From: JBEKZQ01 sp049509675
GTDB lineage: Bacteria > Planctomycetota > Planctomycetia > Pirellulales > Thermoguttaceae
Assembly: GCA_049509675.1 (NCBI GenBank)
Contig: JBEKZQ010000045.1
Coordinates: 1-22,317, forward strand
Direction: 5' to 3'
Length of the DNA stretch: 22,317 nt
In this document: positions 1 to 7,555 of the stretch, in pieces
Position numbering within the stretch: position 1 is the stretch's first letter
Layout of the letters: each line of letters starts with the position of its first letter
Notes under the pieces: model-generated
What the model saw: the letters and a program-made list of their open reading frames with translations, nothing else
What the model was told of the DNA's origin: nothing
Databases searched by the model: none
Translations under genes and position numbers: made by a program

Positions 1-141
1 CTTCGGTCGCTTGCCGCCGGTCTGATTCGTTTACCGGGTGCGGAGCAGAGTTTCGTCGGTTTGCGAGCCCCACCATAATGTTGCGCGACCTTGACCCACC
101 CTACATGAATAATCCGGGCTAACGAAACGGCCAACGGAAGG

Positions 142-162
142 ACTGGCAAGAGCCAGGGGCAC
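142..162 (-). repeat. Degenerate copy of the GTGCCACTGGC palindromic repeat
   Basis: Read on the minus strand this 21-base stretch matches, with one indel and about two substitutions, the short palindrome seen at 9630-9651, 19800-19821 and 19908-19929 (core CTGGC...GCCAG). It lies upstream of the beta-propeller gene. It appears to be a decayed member of a dispersed intergenic family. Confidence 0.45.
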
Positions 163-170
163 TGGCGACC

Positions 171-199
171 TTTCCATCCGCCCGGCGGGATGTTATAAA
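171..199 (+). promoter_or_regulatory. Possible sigma70-type promoter of the beta-propeller gene
   Basis: A TTTCCA box (171-176) lies 17 bases before TATAAA (194-199). Transcription would start near 206 and leave a leader of about 44 bases that includes the GAAAGGA ribosome-binding site at 235-241. The -35 box is only a partial match, so this is a candidate only. Confidence 0.3.
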
Positions 200-249
200 G
201 ATGGCAGTCCCGCATCCACCCTCCCGCCTTGATCGAAAGGAAACGCACC

Positions 250-1461
250 ATGACGCACATCCGCTACGCGCTTTGTTTCTGGGGAATCCTCACGGCATCG
301 GCCTTCGCTGCCCAATCCGACTGGCCTGGCTGGCTCGGCCCCAATCGCGACGGCAAGTCGCTCGACACGGGCCTGCTCCGGCAGTGGCCGAAGGACGGCC
401 CGAAATTGCTCTGGCAGGCCGACGGGATCGGCGTGGGCTTCTCAAGCGTCGCCGTCACCGGCGGGAAGATATTCATCAGCGGCGATAAGGACCGCAAACT
501 GTTGATCACTGCCCTGGATCTCAGCGGCAAGCCGCTGTGGAAGGCGAACCTCGGCGCCAGCCGCGGCGGGCCCGACGGCTCCCGCTCCTCGCCCGTCATC
601 GACGGCGAGAATCTCTACCTGCTCAACGGCAACGGCGAGATCGGCTGCTTCGCCACGGCCGACGGGGCGAAGATATGGACCCGCACGGCCCATGAGTTCA
701 GCGGCTCGGCCGGCGGCTGGGGTTACGCCGAATCGGTGCTGATCTACAAGAACCTGGCCATCTTCAAGCCCGGCGGAAAGAACTGCATCGTGGCCCTCGA
801 TAAGGCCAGCGGCGAGACCGTCTGGAAGAGCACCGGCTTCGACGCCGGACCCGAGTATGGCTCGTGCATCGCCGTCACCTTCGAGGGCCAGCCGATGATC
901 GTGACCGGCACCAATAAGGGCATCGTCGGCGTCGATGCCCAAAACGGCAAGAAGCTCTGGTCGAACGATTGGTCGGCGGGAAACACGGCCAACTGCCCCA
1001 CGCCCGACTATGCCAACGGCTACGTCTTCTGGTCGAACGGCTACGGCAAGGGCGGGATCTGCCTGAAGCTGGTGAAAGAAGACGACGCGGTGACGGTCGA
1101 GGTGGCCTGGAAGAGCCACGACCTGGTCTGCCATCACGGCGGCTACATCATCCGGGACGGCTACATCTACGGCAATCACGACGACGGCTGGAGCTGCCTC
1201 GAACTGGTCACCGGCAAGAAGATGTGGACCGAGCACGGCGTCGGCAAGGGCTCGCTGTGCTTCGCCGACGGCATGCTGTACCTGTTCAGCGAGAACGCCG
1301 GGCACGCCGGCCTGGCCACCTGTTCGCCCGAGGGCCTGCAACTGACGGGCAAGGTCAAGGTGGCGGGCGACGGCCCGAGTTGGGCCCATCCGGTGGTCGC
1401 CGGTGGGCGGCTGTACCTCCGCTACGACACCCACCTGTATTGCTTCGACGTGAAGCGGTAG
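250..1461 (+). CDS. Exported PQQ-like beta-propeller repeat protein
   Basis: The 403-residue product starts with a signal peptide (hydrophobic stretch about residues 6-21, ending in AFA-AQ), followed by the DWPGWLGPNRDG motif at 24-35 that opens many planctomycete PQQ-like proteins. Blade repeats of the form xALDxxSGxxxW are visible near 88-97, 134-143, 182-192 and 228-237, so it should fold as an eight-bladed propeller of the quinoprotein-dehydrogenase type outside the cytoplasm. I see no accompanying dehydrogenase partner, and these single-domain planctomycete proteins generally have no assigned substrate. The ATG at 250 is preferred over an in-frame TTG at 229 because GAAAGGA sits 8 bases upstream of it and the signal peptide begins there. 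The gene is monocistronic and convergent with lexA, with a hairpin repeat between them. The role is unknown. Confidence 0.9.
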   Translation: MTHIRYALCFWGILTASAFAAQSDWPGWLGPNRDGKSLDTGLLRQWPKDGPKLLWQADGIGVGFSSVAVTGGKIFISGDKDRKLLITALDLSGKPLWKANLGASRGGPDGSRSSPVIDGENLYLLNGNGEIGCFATADGAKIWTRTAHEFSGSAGGWGYAESVLIYKNLAIFKPGGKNCIVALDKASGETVWKSTGFDAGPEYGSCIAVTFEGQPMIVTGTNKGIVGVDAQNGKKLWSNDWSAGNTANCPTPDYANGYVFWSNGYGKGGICLKLVKEDDAVTVEVAWKSHDLVCHHGGYIIRDGYIYGNHDDGWSCLELVTGKKMWTEHGVGKGSLCFADGMLYLFSENAGHAGLATCSPEGLQLTGKVKVAGDGPSWAHPVVAGGRLYLRYDTHLYCFDVKR

Positions 1462-1483
1462 CTGTTTCGCTTAGGACCGGCGG

Positions 1484-1544
1484 AACAATCGTACTCATCT
1501 CGCTCCGCGAGATGGAATCCATCGCGCGGAGCGTAATGAGTACT
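1484..1544 (+). repeat. 61-bp hairpin element, copy 1
   Basis: The core 1491-1543 is an imperfect hairpin with 25-base arms (22 of 25 paired) around a 3-base AAT loop; the arm begins GTACTCAT and includes CGCTCCGCG. A second copy at 22121-22181 is identical at 58 of 61 positions. It fills the gap between the convergent beta-propeller and lexA genes, so it could end transcription from both sides, although it has no T tract. It resembles a REP-type or small non-autonomous palindromic element; no associated transposase is in the window. Confidence 0.85.
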
Positions 1545-1578
1545 TCCGAGAACAAGCCGGTTATTGATTTGCCGGTCC

Positions 1579-2187
1579 TTAGCGCACTTTGCGCACCACG
1601 CCCACGACGACCCCCAGCACGCGGGCGTCGCGCACGAAGATCGGCCGCATCGACGAGTTGGCCGGCTCCAGCCGGATGCGATTGCGCTCGGGATACCAAC
1701 GCTTGAGCGTGGCCTCGCCCTCGCTGGTGATGGCCACGACGATCTGGCCTTTGCGGGCGAGTTCCTGGCGACGCACGATGACGTAGTCGCCATCGGAAAT
1801 GTGGTCCTCGATCATCGAGTCGCCTTCCACCTCCAGGGCGAAGAGCTCCCGATCGGCCGGATCGAACAGGTCGTCGAAATCGACCCGCTCGTCCTGCTCC
1901 ACCGCTTCGTGCAGCGTTCCCGCGGCGATCCGCCCGGCCAAGGGAAGCCCGCGCTCCTCCGGGTCTTCGGCCGACAACTGGATCGCCCGCGACATGTTCG
2001 GCTCGCGGGTGATCATCCCTTTGCGTTCCAGGGCCTTCAAATGGCAGACGACCCCATTGGGCGAACTAATGCCGAAATTCGAGCCGATCTCGCGGACGGT
2101 GGGACCGTAGCCGCGGCCGCGGATCTTTTCGCGAATAAATTGGTACACTGCCCTCTGCTTATCCGTAACGCGTCTGGACGGCTCCAT
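1579..2187 (-). CDS. lexA: LexA repressor, SOS response regulator
   Basis: This 202-residue protein has the full LexA layout. An N-terminal winged helix-turn-helix (residues 5-70) carries the recognition segment around SSPNGVVCHLKALERKG (41-57). The self-cleavage site is Ala89-Gly90 within AGRIAAG. The C-terminal S24 peptidase domain has nucleophile Ser124 in EGDSM and general-base Lys162 in ATLKR. In this family the protein represses DNA-damage genes as a dimer and cleaves itself when stimulated by RecA filaments. The ATG at 2187 follows a GAGGGGG ribosome-binding site. Upstream lies a promoter overlapped by a perfect palindrome, consistent with autoregulation. Length and key residues are all normal; no other SOS gene sits beside it. 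Confidence 0.97.
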   Translation of the reverse strand: MEPSRRVTDKQRAVYQFIREKIRGRGYGPTVREIGSNFGISSPNGVVCHLKALERKGMITREPNMSRAIQLSAEDPEERGLPLAGRIAAGTLHEAVEQDERVDFDDLFDPADRELFALEVEGDSMIEDHISDGDYVIVRRQELARKGQIVVAITSEGEATLKRWYPERNRIRLEPANSSMRPIFVRDARVLGVVVGVVRKVR

Positions 2188-2239
2188 CTGTGGCCCCCTC
2201 GGAAAAAAAACGGCTGGAATGTGTGAGGATTCCTTTATG

Positions 2240-2253
2240 TGTACAATCGTACA
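2240..2253 (-). promoter_or_regulatory. Probable LexA operator (SOS box), TGTAC-N4-GTACA
   Basis: A perfect 5+4+5 palindrome, TGTACGATTGTACA on the minus strand, covers the -10 region of the lexA promoter. The layout (two inverted half-sites with a 4-base spacer) matches the Gram-positive type SOS box GAAC-N4-GTTC rather than the longer E. coli box. Its position over the lexA promoter makes autorepression likely. Identification as a LexA site is inference. Confidence 0.65.
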
Positions 2254-2275
2254 ACAATGGGCCGGCTATTGTCAA
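2246..2275 (-). promoter_or_regulatory. lexA promoter
   Basis: Read on the minus strand, a perfect -35 box TTGACA (2270-2275) is followed after 18 bases by TACGAT (2246-2251). The -10 element lies inside the palindrome at 2240-2253, so a repressor bound there would block RNA polymerase. The leader to the ATG at 2187 would be about 50 bases. Confidence 0.6.
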
Positions 2276-2438
2276 GAGGCATTGCCGGGAAGGACCATCA
2301 TCTCCCGAAATCAGGCGCCGGGCAACCGGTTGAGGGTTTGAAATTGGGATTGGTCGTCGAGGGTTTTTCTGCGAAGCTGCGGGAAACAAGGAGGTACCCC
2401 GTGCAAAAAATCTGCTAACTCGTAACCTCTTGCCAGCG

Positions 2439-2444
2439 TATAAT
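2439..2444 (+). promoter_or_regulatory. Candidate -10 box of the envelope-protein gene
   Basis: A perfect TATAAT lies about 215 bases before the cysteine-rich envelope gene, but no convincing -35 box is found 16-18 bases upstream. If used, the transcript would have a leader of about 205 bases containing the long hairpin at 2557-2641. The rest of 2276-2657 shows only repeats and one tiny ORF with a strong ribosome-binding site (2388-2418). Confidence 0.3.
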
Positions 2445-2556
2445 TAGTGACACGAAATTGCTTCGCGGCCCCGCAACACCGTTTGCAGTTTTGCGATCCA
2501 TCTGGCACATTCATAGGAAGGGGTGGTCGATTACCGCTGGCCGGGAAAAGGTGGCC

Positions 2557-2641
2557 GGGAAAAGAGGACTGGCACCTTCTGTGCGAAGACCATGCATGCA
2601 TGGTGCCCGGTTCCGGCAAGAGGTGCCTGTCCCCTTTTCCC
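2557..2641 (+). repeat. Long inverted repeat (REP/MITE-like), upstream of envelope gene
   Basis: Arms 2557-2577 and 2621-2641 match at 19 of 21 positions (5' arm begins GGGAAAAGAGGAC; 3' arm ends CCCCTTTTCCC). Between them sits a second perfect 16-bp palindrome, ACCATGCATGCATGGT, at 2589-2604. The last 20 bases of the right arm recur exactly at 11684-11703. A partial duplication of the left edge (GGCCGGGAAAAG) precedes it at 2539-2550. The element ends only a few bases before the ribosome-binding site of the next gene. Confidence 0.75.
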
Positions 2642-2657
2642 CCGAGGTGGAGGAACC

Positions 2658-3972
2658 ATGATGAAGATTCTGACCAACGTGATCCTGGTACTGTTGGCAA
2701 TTGCCGGCTGTTGTACGGCGGCCGTTGCGCAGGATTGTTGTTCGCCGGCCGGCGGCATCTGCTGCCAAGGGCAGATCTATCGCCTCGTCTATCAAACGGT
2801 GTGCGAGCAGCACCAGGCAACCGTTTGCCGCATCGCCTATGAAACGGCGTACGAAGACCGCCAGGTGACTCGCTACCGGCCGGTGTTGGAAACCTGCACC
2901 CGCCAATGCCGCTACACCGTCGCCCGCCCCGTCGTCGAAACCTGCCGACGGCAGCAGACCTACACGATCCTCCGCCCGGTCTACGAAACGCGGGTGCGGG
3001 ATTGCAGCTACAACACGGTCCGATACGTGCAGGAAACCTGCCTGCGCGACGAGCACTATCTGGTCAGCCGGCCGGTCCGCGAAACGGCCGTGCGCACCGA
3101 ATACTGCACCGTCAATCGGCCGGTGGTCCAGACCGTCTATCGCACCCAGTACCACACTGTGCTCCAGCCGGTAACCGCCGTCAGCACGCAGTACAGCGAC
3201 CAGGGTTGCTATGCCGAGCGCGTGGCGCCGCAGTGTACCTTGTTCCCCTATCGACTTGCCTGGCAATCAGCCAGTTGTGCGGTCGATCCGGTCACCGGGG
3301 CGACCACCTACCAGCGCGCCGGTCTGTATTGGACGCAAGTCCGAACAGGTGCCGGTGCAAGTGTGCAGCATCCAGCAGGAACAGGTATGCCGAAAAGTGC
3401 CGTACGTGGTGTGCCGCCTGGTCCAGGAGGATTGCGTGCGGAAGGTGCCGTACGCGGTCTGCCGCCCGGTGATCGAGCGGGTCGAGCGGAAGGTGCCCTT
3501 TCAAGTGTGCCACATGGTGACCGAGCAGCACGTTTGCACGATCCCGGTGCAAACCTGCCACATGGTGTACGAGGAACACGTCGAGCACGTGCCTTACCAG
3601 GTCTGCCGGATGGTTGCCTACCAGGAGACGGTTCGCGTGCCGCATTGCGTGGAAAGGCGGATTCCCGTAACGTATACGTATACCGTTCCGCGCGTGGTGT
3701 GCTGCCGCGTGCCGGTGGATGCGTGCGGCGAACCGGTGGACCAGTGCCTGGTGCCGACGGTCGCGGCTCCGAATGCGACCGCCGGGCCGCAGCCGGCGCC
3801 GCAGGCGCCCACGCGAGCGTTGCCGCCGGACGATAGCCGAGCAGTCGCACCGGCTGCTCCCGCCCCGGCACCCGAAAGCACGGTGCCGGCGCCTAAACCG
3901 GCTGCGCCCGAGCCGAAGACGCAATCGCCGTCGGACAGCGTGTACGGGCCGAAGCCGGCCCTGAAGACCTGA
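2658..3972 (+). CDS. Cysteine-rich 'YTV'-type envelope protein, with an apparent frameshift near 3340
   Basis: The gene begins MMKILTNVILVLLAIAGCC, a signal peptide, after GGTGGAGGAA. The mature part is built of short repeats such as YTVARPVVETC, YTILRPVYET and VPYVVCRLVQEDC, rich in Cys, Tyr, Val and Arg. The tail is a low-complexity Pro/Ala region. This matches the cysteine-rich YTV-repeat proteins known from planctomycete cell walls, so a structural role in the envelope is likely. The repeat reading moves from one frame to the next near 3339-3343: residues to about 228 (GLYWTQV) are in the first frame, and EQVPVQVCSIQQ onward is in the +1 frame to the stop at 3970-3972. Read literally, the first frame continues as unrelated sequence to 3836. 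The cause could be a sequencing error, a real mutation or recoding. The stop overlaps the next start by one base (TGATG). Confidence 0.75.
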
Positions 3973-5201
3973 TGTCCGACGCCGACTCCAGTTGCGAACT
4001 TCTGCGCGGCGTGCGCGTGGCGCTGGTCGGTCCGTTGGCGAGCATGGGCCGGCGGGAGGCCGCCCAATTGGTGCGTCGTCACGGCGGCGTGGTGCTGGAG
4101 CAGCCCGACGCCTCGGCCCATCTCTTGGTGGTGGGCGAGAACGGTTTGCCCCTGCCGGAGCCCGGCCAACCGGAAGAGTGGTTCGACGAGACCTGCCGCG
4201 CGGCGGTCGAGCGGGGGACGCTGGAAGTCCTCACCGAGACCCAATTGTGGCAGCGGTTGGGGCTGGTGGCGCAAGGGCCGGACATCCATCGGTTGTATAC
4301 GCCCGCCATGCTGGCCCAATCGTTGGGCGTACCGGTGGCCGTGATCCGCCGCTGGCACCGTCGCGGACTGATCGTGCCGGCCATGGAAGTGCGCCGCTTG
4401 CCCTACTTCGATTTTCAGGAGGCGGCCACCGCGCGGCGACTGGCACAACTGCTGGCCGCCGGCATGTCGCCCGCGGCGATCGAACGAAAGCTGGCCGCGT
4501 TGCAGCGACTCTTGCCCGGCGTGGGCCGGCCCTTGGCGCAATTGTCGGTGATCATCCAGGGCAAGCAGATCCTGCTGCGGCAGGGCGACGGCCTCGTGGA
4601 GCCGGGCGGACAGTTGCGATTTGATTTTGAGGCCCGGGAACATCCACCGGCCGCAAACGCGCCGGCGACGGAAGACCCTCTTTCCCAGCAACCACCCGCT
4701 TTCGCCGGCGGTTCAGCGGATCACGCCGCACGGCAGCCGACGGCCACCTCGCCCGAAGAACTATGCCGCCAGGCCGCCGAACTGGAAGAGGACGGCCAAT
4801 TGGAGGCCGCCGCGGACAGCTATCGGGCGGCCCTGGCCGCCGGTGGCCCCGCGCCCGAATCGTGCTTCCAACTCGCCGAGATCCTCTATCGTCTGGGCGA
4901 CCGCTCGGCCGCCCGGGAGCGCTACTACATGGCCATCGAGCTGGACGAGGACTACGTCGAAGCCCGGGCCAACCTGGGCTGCGTTTTGGCCGAAATGGGG
5001 CAGTATGAGCTGGCCGTGGCCGCCTTCGAGGGCGCCCTGACGTACCATGGCGGCTACGCCGACGCCTACTACCACCTGGCCCGCACCCTGGATAGCATGG
5101 GCCGCCAGCGCGAAGCTGCCGAGCATTGGCGGACTTTTCTGGCCATGGCGCCCGACAGCCCCTGGGCTCACGAGGCCCAAAATCGGCTGGCCAAGCAGTA
5201 G
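3972..5201 (+). CDS. BRCT-like / MerR-type HTH / TPR fusion protein
   Basis: The 409-residue protein has three parts. Residues 10-95 read like a BRCT fold (LRGVRVALVGPLASMGRREA, then HGGVVLEQPDASAHLLVVGE). Residues 107-178 are a MerR-family helix-turn-helix (YTPAMLAQSLGVPVAVIRRW, then RGLIVPAMEVRRLPYFDFQE). After a Pro/Ala linker, residues 262-400 form about four TPR units (for example ARANLGCVLAEMGQYELAVA). No signal peptide is present, so it should act in the cytoplasm, with the HTH possibly binding DNA and the TPRs binding a partner protein. The start overlaps the stop of the envelope gene by one base, which implies translational coupling. Target genes and ligand are unknown; domain calls are by eye. 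Confidence 0.85.
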   Translation: MSDADSSCELLRGVRVALVGPLASMGRREAAQLVRRHGGVVLEQPDASAHLLVVGENGLPLPEPGQPEEWFDETCRAAVERGTLEVLTETQLWQRLGLVAQGPDIHRLYTPAMLAQSLGVPVAVIRRWHRRGLIVPAMEVRRLPYFDFQEAATARRLAQLLAAGMSPAAIERKLAALQRLLPGVGRPLAQLSVIIQGKQILLRQGDGLVEPGGQLRFDFEAREHPPAANAPATEDPLSQQPPAFAGGSADHAARQPTATSPEELCRQAAELEEDGQLEAAADSYRAALAAGGPAPESCFQLAEILYRLGDRSAARERYYMAIELDEDYVEARANLGCVLAEMGQYELAVAAFEGALTYHGGYADAYYHLARTLDSMGRQREAAEHWRTFLAMAPDSPWAHEAQNRLAKQ

Positions 5202-5256
5202 TAGGCACACGCCGGGTGCCGTAACTGGCGGACGGCACACGGCATGTGCCTGCTAC
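5201..5256 (+). repeat. Imperfect inverted repeat after the TPR gene
   Basis: Arms starting GTAGGCACACGCCGGGTGCC (from 5201) and ending GGCATGTGCCTGCTAC (to 5256) are complementary apart from a small gap. It overlaps the last base of the preceding stop codon and could act as a 3' end or terminator structure. It is followed by a fragment, GCCAGTGCCAC, of the palindrome family found elsewhere in the window. Confidence 0.6.
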
Positions 5257-5331
5257 ATTGCCAGTGCCACCCGGCGAACGGCCCGAACGCTTCCAACCGG
5301 CCCCCCAAACCCCCCCACCCCCATCCCGCCA

Positions 5332-5359
5332 TTGCAGTTCCCGGCCGGTCGGGTAGTGT
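5332..5359 (+). promoter_or_regulatory. Possible promoter of the membrane-protein gene
   Basis: TTGCAG (5332-5337) and TAGTGT (5354-5359) are 16 bases apart, upstream of the ATG at 5417. Both boxes are partial matches, but the TAG-type -10 resembles the one before the ThuA gene (TAGTCT). Confidence 0.3.
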
Positions 5360-5416
5360 GGGACAATAAGCAGACGCTCGCCCCGCATGTCCGGCACGCC
5401 CTGATGCAACCGACGC

Positions 5417-6709
5417 ATGGATAAGATCCTCATCGAGTACGAGCTCAATCCGACGACGTGGGTTTACTTGTCGTCGTTGATCATGATCGCGGTGTACTTC
5501 AAGTTCCACCGCTTCTGGAGCGTGCGAAACCTGGACCTGATCGGCCTGATCGCCTTTGCGCCCGGGCTGTTGCTGGTCAATCGCGGCGCCGATCAATTCG
5601 GCTATATCTGGTTGTTCTGCGTGGGTGCATGTTTCCTGGTGCGTCTGCTGCTGGATCCCTTGATGGTCCGCCGGCCGCTGTTGGAGCCCAACCTCTCGGC
5701 CAGCGGTCTGACGTTCATGGGCGTGGCCCTGCTGGTGTTCTTGATGTGCAAAGTGGCCACCAGCGGACCCACCGAGGGCGATCTGCAAGGGGCCCGCTGG
5801 ATCGACGACCTGCTGGCGCGGCGGGACTCGCCCGAGGTGCAAAAACACCTGGCCGACTACGGGCCGGGCTATCCGTTGTTCTATATCTTTGCCCACTTCG
5901 CCGGCAACAAGCTACAGCCCAGCGACGATGCCAGCGGCGAGGCCCGCGCTTGGGCCCGCTGGTACAAGGCGCGCACCACCGCCATTCTCGGCCACTTGGC
6001 CCTGGTCATCGGCATCGTGCTCATCGGCTACCGGCACTTCGACAACATCCGCACCGGGGTGGCGGCGGCCGCACTGTACCTGCTGCTGCCCTATACTGCG
6101 CAGATGACGCCGCACGTCGACCACATCATTCCCGCGGCCCTGCTGGTGTGGGCGGTCGAAGCCTATCGCCGGCCGGTCGTGTCGGGCCTGTTGCTGGGCC
6201 TGGCCGGAGGAGTGGTCTATTATCCGCTCTACTTGCTGCCCTTGTGGTGCAGCTTCTATTGGCGGCGGGGCCTGGTGCGGTTCTCCGTCGGCGTGGCCCT
6301 GGCGCTGCTGCTGTTGGCCGCCTCGCTGGCCTTCACTTCCAGCAGCCTGGCGTCGTTCGTACTTCAATTGCGGCAGATGTTCGGCGCCCGCTTCCTCACC
6401 GAGGCCGACAACCTGACCGGCTTCTGGAGATACCATGAAGACGTCTTCCGCTTCTCCGTGTTGGCGGCCTTCGTGGCCATGTGCGCGAGCATGACCCTCT
6501 GGCCTACGCAAAAGAATCTGGGCACGCTGCTGAGCCTTTCGGCCGCGGTCATGCTGGGAGTGCAATTCTGGAAGGCGCACGAGGGCGGACTGTACATGGC
6601 CTGGTATCTCCCGCTGGTGATCCTGACCATTCTCCGTCCGAATCTGGAGGACCGCGTGGCCCTCAGCGCCATCTCCGAAGGCTGGCGGCGGCGGCGGAGC
6701 AGCGGGTAG
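5417..6709 (+). CDS. Polytopic membrane protein, GT-C/DUF2029-like
   Basis: The 430-residue protein has about eleven hydrophobic segments, for example near 13-29, 40-54, 62-78, 97-112, 188-205, 213-227, 235-249, 256-275, 289-309, 346-362, 368-384 and 393-407. An acidic and aromatic soluble segment lies at 115-185. The layout and motifs such as YGPGYPLFY and PHVDHIIPAALLVWA recall integral-membrane glycosyltransferases of the GT-C/GT87 type, which use lipid-linked sugars, but I cannot see a decisive catalytic motif, so the activity is open. The ATG at 5417 has no obvious ribosome-binding site. It is separated from the upstream TPR gene by 215 bases with an inverted repeat and is followed by the unrelated AbiE module. 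Confidence 0.8.
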   Translation: MDKILIEYELNPTTWVYLSSLIMIAVYFKFHRFWSVRNLDLIGLIAFAPGLLLVNRGADQFGYIWLFCVGACFLVRLLLDPLMVRRPLLEPNLSASGLTFMGVALLVFLMCKVATSGPTEGDLQGARWIDDLLARRDSPEVQKHLADYGPGYPLFYIFAHFAGNKLQPSDDASGEARAWARWYKARTTAILGHLALVIGIVLIGYRHFDNIRTGVAAAALYLLLPYTAQMTPHVDHIIPAALLVWAVEAYRRPVVSGLLLGLAGGVVYYPLYLLPLWCSFYWRRGLVRFSVGVALALLLLAASLAFTSSSLASFVLQLRQMFGARFLTEADNLTGFWRYHEDVFRFSVLAAFVAMCASMTLWPTQKNLGTLLSLSAAVMLGVQFWKAHEGGLYMAWYLPLVILTILRPNLEDRVALSAISEGWRRRRSSG

Positions 6710-6725
6710 AATGCCGCATCGGCAG

Positions 6726-6756
6726 TTGCCAAATATAACAATTATGTTATATTTGG
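6726..6756 (+). promoter_or_regulatory. Palindromic operator and promoter of the AbiE module
   Basis: Bases 6729-6756 form a perfect palindrome with 12-base arms (CCAAATATAACA and TGTTATATTTGG) and a 4-base ATTA centre, strikingly AT-rich for this genome. A promoter fits inside it: TTGCCA (6726-6731), 16-base spacer, TATATT (6748-6753). This would place the transcription start at about 6760-6761, on the ATG itself. Binding by the AbiEi antitoxin would block the promoter, as is known for AbiE autoregulation. Confidence 0.75.
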
Positions 6757-6760
6757 ATAC

Positions 6761-7555
6761 ATGGACTCAGCTCTTCCGACAATCACTGAACGCATTCAGA
6801 CACTTGCCGCCACGATCCTCGCCACCAACCCGGTTGGCTACCAGCTTTGCTTGATCGGCGGGTTTCGCTATCGCCTGCTCAACGCAAGTGCCCGGACATC
6901 GACCGATATCGACTACCACTGGGAAGGTGATCTCGGGCGCAAGCAGGTAGAAATCGTCGACGTGCTTCGCCGCAAGCTTCTGCCAGAGGTCAAACGGCAG
7001 TTTGGTTACGATGGCGACATACGGCCTGGCGCCGGTCCTGAGGCGGAGTCTCCAGCAGTGCGCATTGTCGAGACCGCGTTCTACCGCCCGGCGGAGCCCG
7101 GAAGCCGGATCGAGATCCCGATTGAGATTACGCGCGTCGCCCGACTTGATGCGCCCCTGGTTCGGCCGATCGCAGGCACCGTCTTCCTGACCGTGTCCGA
7201 TGCGGACATGATCGAGAGCAAGATCCTCGCGTTGCTGAACAGTCGGTTCAGCCGGGTACGCGACGTGCTGGACATCTTCCTATTCCAGGACGCCCTGCCG
7301 AGCGACGCTCCGGCGCGGTTGTCGCAGAAGTGCCGGCAAATCGAGCTGCCCGTCGCCGACGCCATCGAAAGACTTGACCGCCTGGAAACCAGCCGGGCCG
7401 TTCACGTGAGGGAGTTGGAGCGGCTGTTGGCCGAGCAGGTTGCCGCCGCGGTGGCGGCCAACCTCCGTGCCGCGGGCGGCGCCGCCATGATTTGGGACAC
7501 GGTAATGCGTCTTCTCCACGGCACCTTGAAAAAGGCCAAGGAGTTGTCGTCGTGA
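6761..7555 (+). CDS. AbiEii/AbiGii-family nucleotidyltransferase toxin
   Basis: This 264-residue protein has the hallmarks of AbiEii toxins, which are DNA-polymerase-beta-like nucleotidyltransferases. GGF at 33-35 is followed by RTSTDIDYHW with Asp49 and Asp51 as metal ligands. An acidic pair in IEIPIEI (Glu118 or Glu122) may be the third ligand. The family's C-terminal motif is present as ESKILALLNSRFSRVRDVLDIF, with Lys154, Arg167, Asp168 and Asp171. Such toxins stop growth, and several modify tRNA, giving phage defence by abortive infection. The ATG at 6761 lies 4 bases after the palindrome with no ribosome-binding site, suggesting a leaderless message. The gene overlaps the antitoxin gene by 4 bases (GTGA). 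Toxin-first order is the reverse of the usual abiEi-abiEii arrangement. Confidence 0.9.
   Translation: MDSALPTITERIQTLAATILATNPVGYQLCLIGGFRYRLLNASARTSTDIDYHWEGDLGRKQVEIVDVLRRKLLPEVKRQFGYDGDIRPGAGPEAESPAVRIVETAFYRPAEPGSRIEIPIEITRVARLDAPLVRPIAGTVFLTVSDADMIESKILALLNSRFSRVRDVLDIFLFQDALPSDAPARLSQKCRQIELPVADAIERLDRLETSRAVHVRELERLLAEQVAAAVAANLRAAGGAAMIWDTVMRLLHGTLKKAKELSS

Noticed and set aside
2557..2641. Reading the long inverted repeat as a rho-independent terminator of an upstream gene
   Set aside because: No plus-strand gene lies upstream (lexA points the other way) and no T tract follows; its arm recurs elsewhere, so a dispersed repeat fits better.
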